Assembly (NCBI GenBank): GCA_030267905.1
Contig: BRXX01000302.1
Coordinates: 1 to 64,000, forward strand
DNA length: 64,000 nucleotides
From: Triparma verrucosa
Lineage: Eukaryota > Sar > Bolidophyceae > Parmales > Triparmaceae
Reading direction: 5' to 3'
The notes beneath the pieces were generated by a model. It was not told the DNA's origin, did not search any database, and saw only the letters and a list, made by a program, of their open reading frames with translations. A program made the translations under genes and the position numbers. Within the stretch, counting starts at the first letter, position 1. Each line of letters begins with the position of its first letter. Below, in pieces: positions 58,801 to 64,000 of the stretch.

Positions 58801-61800
58801 GATGAAGACGTACAACCAGCACCTCAAGCCGGCCATGAACGACATCGAGCTCCTTCGCCTCTTCTCCCTCTCCGGAGAGTTCAAGCAGCTCATCGTGAGG
58901 GCCGACGAGAAGCTGGAGCTGCAGAAGCTCGCCACCAAGGTCCCCATCCCCGTCAAGGAGTCCGTCGAGGAGAAGACCGCCAAGGTGAACATCCTGCTCC
59001 AGGCCTACATCTCCAAGCTCAAGCTCGAGGGCTTCGCCCTACTCGCGGACATGGTTCACGTCCAGCAGTCCGCCGGCCGTATCATGCGCTGCCTCTTCGA
59101 AATCGCAATGAACCGCGGTTGGTGCAGCCTCGCGAAGCAGTGCCTGAGCTTCGCCAAGTCCGTCCAGATGAAGATCTGGCAGTCGCAGACGCCCCTCCGC
59201 CAGTTCAAGAACGTCCCGGAGATCGTCGCGAAGAAGCTGGAGAGGAAGGACATTCCCTGGGAGCGCTACGTTGACTTGAAGCCGGCCGACCTCGGCGAGC
59301 TTGTCGGGGCCCCGAAGATGGGCAGGACCCTTCACACTCTCGTCTCCCAGTTCCCCCGCCTCGAGCTCCAGGCGACCGTCCAGCCCATCACCAGGAGCAT
59401 GCTCAAGATTGAGTTGACGCTCACGCCCGACTTCACGTGGGACGAGAAGGTCCACGACTACGCCCAGCTCTTCCACATCATGGTCGAGGACTGCAACCAG
59501 ACCGAGCTCCTTCACCAGCAGACCTTCATGTTGCGCGTCGACACCGCCGACATCCAGCACTTTGTCACCTTTTCTGTCCCTGTTATGGACCCGCTGCCGC
59601 CCAACTACTTCATCCGCGTCGTCAGCGATCGCTGGATGCACAGCGAGAGCATCATCCCCGTTTCCTTTAAGAATTTGATCTTGCCCGGGAAGCTCCTCCC
59701 CCCCACTGCCCTGCTCGACCTCTCGCCCCTCCCCGTTACCGCCCTCGGCAACAAGGGCATCATGTCTCTCTATAACTTCAAGGCGTTCAACGCCATCCAG
59801 ACCCAGACCTTCCACGCCCTTTTCGAGACCGACGCCAATGCCCTCGTCTGCGCCCCCACGGGCTCGGGCAAGACGGTCCTGGCCGAGTTTGCCCTTCTCA
59901 GGGCCCTCTCTAAGGACGGGAAGGCCAAGATGATCTACGTCGTCGCCAAGAAGGAGGTCGCAGCGCACGTTGAGCGTGACTGGAAGTCCCGCTTTGGGAA
60001 GATCGGTGTCACCACCGCGGCCCTGACCGGCGACATCGCCGAGGACAAGAAGATCATGAAGTCCGAGGTCAACATCATCGTCTGCTACACGGAGTACTTC
60101 GACGCCGTGAGCAGGCTGAAGCCCACGCAGAAGGTCCTCGCGAGCTTGGTCCTCGCCTGCTTCGACGAGGTTCACTTGTTGGGAGGGGAGGGCGGCCCCA
60201 TCCTCGAGATTTGCGTCTCGAGGATGCGCAGGGTCATCATGGACGCCGAGGCCGACTGCCGCTTCTTGGGCTTGTCCGCCAGCTTGGCCAACGCCAAGGA
60301 CGTGGGAGACTGGATGGGCGTCAAGTCTTCGAACTTGTTCAACTTTAGCCCCAAGGTCAGGCCAATCGCTCTCGACACCTACGTGCAGTCGTTCGAAGTC
60401 AACAACTTCTCCAGTCGCCTCTTGGCGATGGGCAAGCCCCTGTACAACGGCATTCGCCGCCACTCAACGGGAAAGCCCGCGCTCGTCTTCGTTCCGAGCA
60501 GGCGCCAGGCGCAGCTGACCGCCATCGACTTGATGACCTACGCTAGTAACGGCATCGACGAGAACTTCGACGGCTTCCTTCGGGAAGGCAGCGAGAAGGC
60601 CCTGGAGGCAATACTGGGAAGCATCAAGGAGTCCGCTCTGGGACAGGTCCTGGAGGCCGGCGTTGGCTTTGTCCACAAGGGCATGGATGCGTCCGACAGG
60701 AAGAGGGTGGAGGGGCTGTTCAGGGACGGAGTTATTAGTGTTTTGGTTGCGACGCACGACATGTGCTGGGCGTTGGACGTCCCCGCGCATTTTGTTGCCG
60801 TCGTGGGAACCGAGAGTTTCGACGGAAAGGAGCAGAGGTATGTCGACCACAGCATCGCCGACATGCTTCGAATGATCGGCAAGGCTGGCAGGGCCGGAAT
60901 CGACAGCAGCGCCAAGGCGCTCGTTCTTTGCCACGCTCCCAAGAGAGCGCACCTTAAAAAGTTGCTTTTCGACCCTCTGCCGATCGAGAGCCACCTCGAC
61001 GGCTACTTGCACGACGCCTTCATGAGCGAGGTCTGCACCAAGGTCGTCGAGAACCAGCAGGAGGCGCTTGACTACCTGACGTGGAGTTTCATGTACAGGA
61101 GACTCAACAAGAACCCCATCTACTACGGTCTGCAGGGCGTCAGCCAGCAGGACCTCGGAGAGCATTTGAGTGACATTGTCGAGACGGTGCTCGGAGATTT
61201 GAACGAGAGCAAGTGCGTGGAGCTCGACGAGGAGACCGGGGACGTTTCGGCCCTGAACTTGGGCTACATTGGCTCCAACTACTACTTGGCGTACTCGACA
61301 ATTGAGCTCATCGCCGCCAGCGTCACGGAGAAGACGAGGACGAGGGGTATCGTGGAGATCGTCAGCGCCGCCAGCGAGTTCGCTAGCCTTCCGATGAGGT
61401 CCGGAGAGGAGAGGCAGCTCAAGATCGCGTGCAAGAACCTGCCGTACATCAACAAGTCGGCGCAGTGGAACGACCCGAACAACAAGGCGTTGGTCTTGTT
61501 GCAGGCGTACTTCGACAGGAAGGCGCTGAACGTCGATTTGAAGCAGGACCAGAACGTGGTCGTGGAGGGCGCTGTCAAGTTGCTGCAGGCCGTCGTTGAC
61601 GTGGTGGCGACGAACCACTGGCTCAAGCCCGCCATCGAGGCGATGGAGGTCAGCCAGATGGTCACTCAGGGCGTCTGGAAGAAGGATGACGCCTTGAAGC
61701 AGATCCCGTGGTTCACCGACGAGATCATCAAGAAGGCGAGGGCGAAGGGCGTCACGTCCCCGTTCGATATTTTGGAGCTGGAGGACGACGTGAGGGGAGA

Positions 61801-62275
61801 AATTCTGAGCGACTACGGAGACGAGAGCACGGAAATGGCGGAGATCGCCGCTTTCTGCAACTCCTTCCCCACCATCGAGGTGGGACTTTCCGTGGTCGAC
61901 GCGGACGAAATCACGGCGGGCGACCCCTTCAGGGTCAGCGTCAAGTTGCAGAGGGAGGTCGACGAGGACGACATGGAGGAGGACGAAGTGCTGGGCAAGG
62001 TCGTCAGCAAGAGGTTCCCGTCGGAGGATAAAATGGAGAGCTGGTGGCTCGTGCTAGGAGACGAGGAGAAGAACAAATTATACACAGTGAAGAGGACGAG
62101 TTTGGCGGAGGCCGCGACCCTGAACTTGGACAGCTACGCGCCGGAGGAGGTCGGAGAACACGAATTGAAATTGTTCCTCATCTGCGACTCTTACATGGGC
62201 GTCGATCAAGAGTTTGTGGTGAAGATCAATGTACAAGAAGGCGGGGATAGCGACGAGGAGGAGGATAGCGACTAG
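55889..62275 (+). CDS. BRR2: BRR2 / U5 snRNP 200 kDa helicase
   Basis: Single uninterrupted exon of 2,128 codons, ATG in context ACCATGG. An N-terminal region (about 1-450) with an acidic stretch precedes two Ski2-like helicase cassettes, each with RecA1, RecA2, winged-helix and Sec63-type modules, the defining BRR2 layout. Cassette 1: Walker A APTGAGKT (about residue 480), DEIH box (about 591), SATLPNY, GRAGRP. Cassette 2: APTGSGKT (about 1322), DEVH (about 1426), but motif III reads SASLAN and motif VI GKAGRAG, in keeping with the usually inactive second cassette. The protein unwinds U4/U6 during spliceosome activation. The usual length of the family is near 2,100-2,200 residues, so it is full length. 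Codon use is extremely GC3-rich, which makes the antisense strand look open. Confidence 0.97.
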   Translation: MAEDQRRLESYSYAATSNLVLSSNKGKAAVTEKGKGEVQSLWGKTGTQRMGDAVRTAAPASNKRQKRSNSITEPNAAQQDAATSPALLKCLRDLLGHDLPFQTLMDAHNEVLELTLDSEADPRSLKSSVEEFLDKKLSNDVWDPLRSACNSMRGKYTLLRDRNVAVDEEGGEMNDEGVAVVFEDEQDEENEEGQDFGETILASDSESEDEEEGNVVSSETVEGEAANNLKKPALKAASVDEFYVQRLLKGQYPDDDTARTISKSVLECMSDQGMESREVQNKMVVIMGFDKFELVQQLLRDRWTIVYGVMLSAATDRDKVEQEIAMTEEGRDFLDSLKEKDDVRGLERKNVDKRLEEGKLEAQKLKSLAGGAADTAATKHKSDKDNLDLDRLAFKDGARTMTNEDVNLPSTSWRVQKAGYEEVHVPAVRNVPGEGERFVEISELPEWTHAAFAGMNKLNRLQSKMLPAAFEKSENLLLCAPTGAGKTNVACLTMLNIMGQYMHNGVVDAKAFKIVYVAPMKALVQEVVKNFGRRLKAYDLSVRELSGDSTLTRQQIMDTNVIVTTPEKWDIITRKSDDRSYTQMVKLIIIDEIHLLHDSRGPVLESIVGRTIRQVEQSQEPVRIVGLSATLPNYADVATFLRVKPETGLFFFDNSFRPVPLQQQYIGVSEKNSLKKLKLVNDICYEKVLQQREANNQILIFCHSRAECAKTAKALRDIAQERDQMELFVKPDSASREILEEEKETVKNPALQDVVGYGFGIHHAGLAKSDRELVEDLFADKHMQVLVCTATLAWGVNLPAHSVIIKGTQMYNPEVGGWVELSPLDIMQMLGRAGRPQFDSEGEGIIITNHEDLQYYLSLMNLQLPVESQLIKVLPNHLNAEVVLGSIQSIDEAVDWLAYTYLYVRMLRSPAVYGADLTDDPDLKDYRRALVHSAACMLEKSQLIRYDRKSGSLQSTPMGKVSSHFYIDHESMKTYNQHLKPAMNDIELLRLFSLSGEFKQLIVRADEKLELQKLATKVPIPVKESVEEKTAKVNILLQAYISKLKLEGFALLADMVHVQQSAGRIMRCLFEIAMNRGWCSLAKQCLSFAKSVQMKIWQSQTPLRQFKNVPEIVAKKLERKDIPWERYVDLKPADLGELVGAPKMGRTLHTLVSQFPRLELQATVQPITRSMLKIELTLTPDFTWDEKVHDYAQLFHIMVEDCNQTELLHQQTFMLRVDTADIQHFVTFSVPVMDPLPPNYFIRVVSDRWMHSESIIPVSFKNLILPGKLLPPTALLDLSPLPVTALGNKGIMSLYNFKAFNAIQTQTFHALFETDANALVCAPTGSGKTVLAEFALLRALSKDGKAKMIYVVAKKEVAAHVERDWKSRFGKIGVTTAALTGDIAEDKKIMKSEVNIIVCYTEYFDAVSRLKPTQKVLASLVLACFDEVHLLGGEGGPILEICVSRMRRVIMDAEADCRFLGLSASLANAKDVGDWMGVKSSNLFNFSPKVRPIALDTYVQSFEVNNFSSRLLAMGKPLYNGIRRHSTGKPALVFVPSRRQAQLTAIDLMTYASNGIDENFDGFLREGSEKALEAILGSIKESALGQVLEAGVGFVHKGMDASDRKRVEGLFRDGVISVLVATHDMCWALDVPAHFVAVVGTESFDGKEQRYVDHSIADMLRMIGKAGRAGIDSSAKALVLCHAPKRAHLKKLLFDPLPIESHLDGYLHDAFMSEVCTKVVENQQEALDYLTWSFMYRRLNKNPIYYGLQGVSQQDLGEHLSDIVETVLGDLNESKCVELDEETGDVSALNLGYIGSNYYLAYSTIELIAASVTEKTRTRGIVEIVSAASEFASLPMRSGEERQLKIACKNLPYINKSAQWNDPNNKALVLLQAYFDRKALNVDLKQDQNVVVEGAVKLLQAVVDVVATNHWLKPAIEAMEVSQMVTQGVWKKDDALKQIPWFTDEIIKKARAKGVTSPFDILELEDDVRGEILSDYGDESTEMAEIAAFCNSFPTIEVGLSVVDADEITAGDPFRVSVKLQREVDEDDMEEDEVLGKVVSKRFPSEDKMESWWLVLGDEEKNKLYTVKRTSLAEAATLNLDSYAPEEVGEHELKLFLICDSYMGVDQEFVVKINVQEGGDSDEEEDSD

Positions 62276-62422
62276 TAATGTAGTTTGTAGTAGTGGGCAG
62301 CAGCAGCAGTATAATCGGGGTGAAAAGAAGAAGTTGCTATTTTACAAAAGCAAAGCAAAAATGAGTTTTATGGTGAATTTGGGTCTCCCTATGAACCCTA
62401 CCCCCCCCAGGGACCAAGATTC

Positions 62423-64000
62423 ATGAAACCTCCTGGCAATGCCAAAAGCACACACACAAGCTATCAACCCGAAAAAAATTCACTACCTCGCATGCCCTCA
62501 ACCCCCACCTTCCGCGTCGCATTTGGCGGCCTCGCTCTATCCTACGTGTGCCTTCAAAAGCTAACCAGACACCAACCTCCCCACATTAAAACCCTCCTCC
62601 CTTTGCTCTCAGACGCCTTCAAGACTGTCGCCAAAACCCTCGTCACCCCCTTCTCCACCTCATATTCAAGCCCCATAGCCGCAACACTAACGACAATAAG
62701 CGAATACTACCTTGGTGAACCTGATAGGTGAGCCCGTCAACAATAATTCTCCACTGGGTTCGGGCGGTGGTGGTGGTCTAACTCCGAGACGTTCGCGAAC
62801 TCGCAGCCTTCAAAGATCTATCAACCCCGTGTTGCTCTTCTCGATCACAGTGATCAGTGCAGTTTCTTTCGTTTCCATCGCCGTCCGAGTTAAGAAGAAG
62901 GTGTGGAAGTTATTAAACAAGCCCCCCTCGCCGTTGCCGATCCGTAAAATTCAGCTGTCGACTATCTACGCGTCGGCGATTGCAGCGCTTTATGACGCGG
63001 TTGTATGCTGTACGCAGAGGCCTGCGATAAATACGTTGGCAATCGCACTCATATCGGGGGGGCTTGTGGCGGCACCTTCCATGTGGTGGTCGCGCGACCA
63101 AGGAATTGAGGATAAAGCTGGTTTGAGCCTATTAGTATATTGTGGAGTTTGCACAGCCGCTACTTTTGGGACGATGGGGGTCTCCCTCTTACCTCAACAT
63201 TCTTTTGCGGCTAGAACATCATTATCAATTGCGACCTTCACGGTCTTCCTAGTTTTGAGAGGGTTGGAGAATCTTACGGGAACTTATTTCGTAACTCCCG
63301 TAGTTAAAAGAATCTACCTCAATACAATTGAACCTGTGTGTGTGTTTATCGATAGTGTGGTTTGCAAGACGTTGAATCTCTTCCAAGTCGGTATCAGGAA
63401 AACGTGCTCATTCATCCTCACGCACTTGATCGTCCCCATCTTTAACGCCGCCAAGAAAATGTTCTCATTAACACACACGTATTTTATCAGCCCCATCTTT
63501 AAAGCTGCCAAGAAAACGTGCTCATACGTGCTTACGCACTTAATCAGCCCCATCCTTAACGCTGCCAAGAAAACGTGCTCATACGTGCTCACGCACTTAA
63601 TCAACCCCATCTGTAACGCCGCCAAAATGACAAGAAACAAGGTACTCGAACTTACGCAAATTGCAGCCAGTGACCTTCAAACTCACCTGCTCTCCCCATT
63701 GCACGAAAGGTGTCTAAAACCCCTAAAGCTCTTCCTCTTAGAGTCGCTGATTCGCCTCATCAGCGGCAGCGCAAGAACCGCTAAAAAAATCGGCGCAGTC
63801 ACCCACAAGCACTTCCTCTCTCCGATCTTTAAGGCCTTCAAACACGTTACGAGGGCAACCCTTAACCTTATAAACGTTCGCCTCCTTACCCCTCTCTTGA
63901 AGATCACTAAGCAGCTCATCATCGCCTCCCACAAACATACCCTCCGATTCATCAAGTCGACGATCTACCCCCTCGTCACCCCGTTCGCAGCCCTCGTGGC
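62423..64000 (+). CDS. Membrane protein with 19-residue tandem repeats, 3' partial
   Basis: Exon 1 (62423..62727, ATG start) and exon 2 (62807 to the window edge) join in phase 2 across an 80-base intron with GTGAGC donor, GGTCTAACTCC branch motif and CTCGCAG acceptor. Exon 2 stays open for 1,194 bases with no stop, so the gene continues past the window; about 500 residues are visible. Hydrophobic segments occur at VLLFSITVISAVSFVSIAV, around IYASAIAALYDAV, LIALISGGLVAA-like, and LLVYCGVCTAATFG, giving a multi-pass N-terminal half. Four tandem 19-residue units (KTCSYVLTHLISPILNAAK) follow, then related degenerate units with LLSPL / FLSPIFKAF / LLTPLLK. These look like amphipathic helices repeated along a membrane surface. 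No family is recognised. Confidence 0.7.
63399..63626 (+). repeat. 57-base coding tandem repeat, four copies
   Basis: Copies at 63399-63455, 63456-63512, 63513-63569 and 63570-63626, each beginning AAAACGTGCTCAT or a variant and ending GCCGCCAAG or a variant. Copies 3 and 4 are nearly identical; copy 2 is the most diverged. The period is a multiple of three, so the repeat is read in frame. Confidence 0.95.

Noticed and set aside
63314..63640. A minus-strand frame with repeated MGLIKCVSTYEHVFLAAL units
   Set aside because: It is the antisense of the 57-base coding repeat of the plus-strand gene, which has a supported splice junction and a much longer open frame.

Overview
The window is the end of a eukaryotic nuclear chromosome. 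It opens with about 11 copies of the (CCCTAA)n telomere repeat, and its genes carry spliceosomal introns. A nuclear gene for a plastid-targeted light-harvesting protein with an AFAP transit motif points to a photosynthetic stramenopile (ochrophyte). A small bolidophyte/Parmales-type alga is my best guess, but that is an inference. Genes are densely packed, often in convergent pairs only 50-220 bases apart. Most introns are short (about 65-260 bases), begin GTGAG or GTRNG, and carry an exact CTAAC branch-point-like motif near the acceptor. Three N gaps (12228-12253, 28210-28238, 47539-47572) all lie in or next to G/C-rich low-complexity sequence.

Layout, left to right. (1) 1-4976: telomere, then a plus-strand gene whose reading frame is already open in the telomere repeat; it has tandem START-like lipid-binding domains and a polytopic membrane domain. 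(2) 5088-8536: a minus-strand, multi-exon pentapeptide-repeat protein with a C-terminal membrane segment. (3) 9283-11664: a secreted/ER flavoprotein of the FOXRED2 type. (4) 11885-28089: a minus-strand gene of about 16 kb for a surface protein of roughly 5,300 residues, with ephrin-receptor-like Cys repeats, cadherin repeats, IPT/TIG repeats, a multi-pass membrane domain and a cytoplasmic WW domain. (5) 28090-30422: a 2.3 kb stretch without a supported gene, including an AT-rich block with an inverted repeat. (6) 30423-31245: a fucoxanthin-chlorophyll a/c protein. (7) 31922-33485: a secretory or plastid-targeted protein made of helicase-associated (HA) repeats. (8) 33576-34937: an ankyrin-like membrane protein.

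(9) 35436-37860: a long coiled-coil CCDC177/DUF4659-like protein. (10) 37927-40185: mitochondrial methylmalonyl-CoA mutase. (11) 40524-43614: an IGHMBP2-type helicase. (12) 43669-45741: pantothenate kinase with a membrane anchor. (13) 46377-47294: an orphan ORF. (14) 47484-52150: a large armadillo-repeat protein with an EF-hand pair inside the array. (15) 52729-53514: a possible globin. (16) 53635-55485: a two-WW-domain protein. (17) 55889-62275: the spliceosomal helicase BRR2, intronless. (18) 62423 to beyond the window end: a partial membrane protein with a 57-base tandem repeat.

There is no operon-like logic; neighbours are functionally unrelated housekeeping, metabolic and lineage-specific genes. 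Methylmalonyl-CoA mutase implies use of vitamin B12. BRR2 and the intron signals fit an ordinary U2-type spliceosome. Exon joins given below were worked out by hand from splice motifs and reading phase and have no transcript support.
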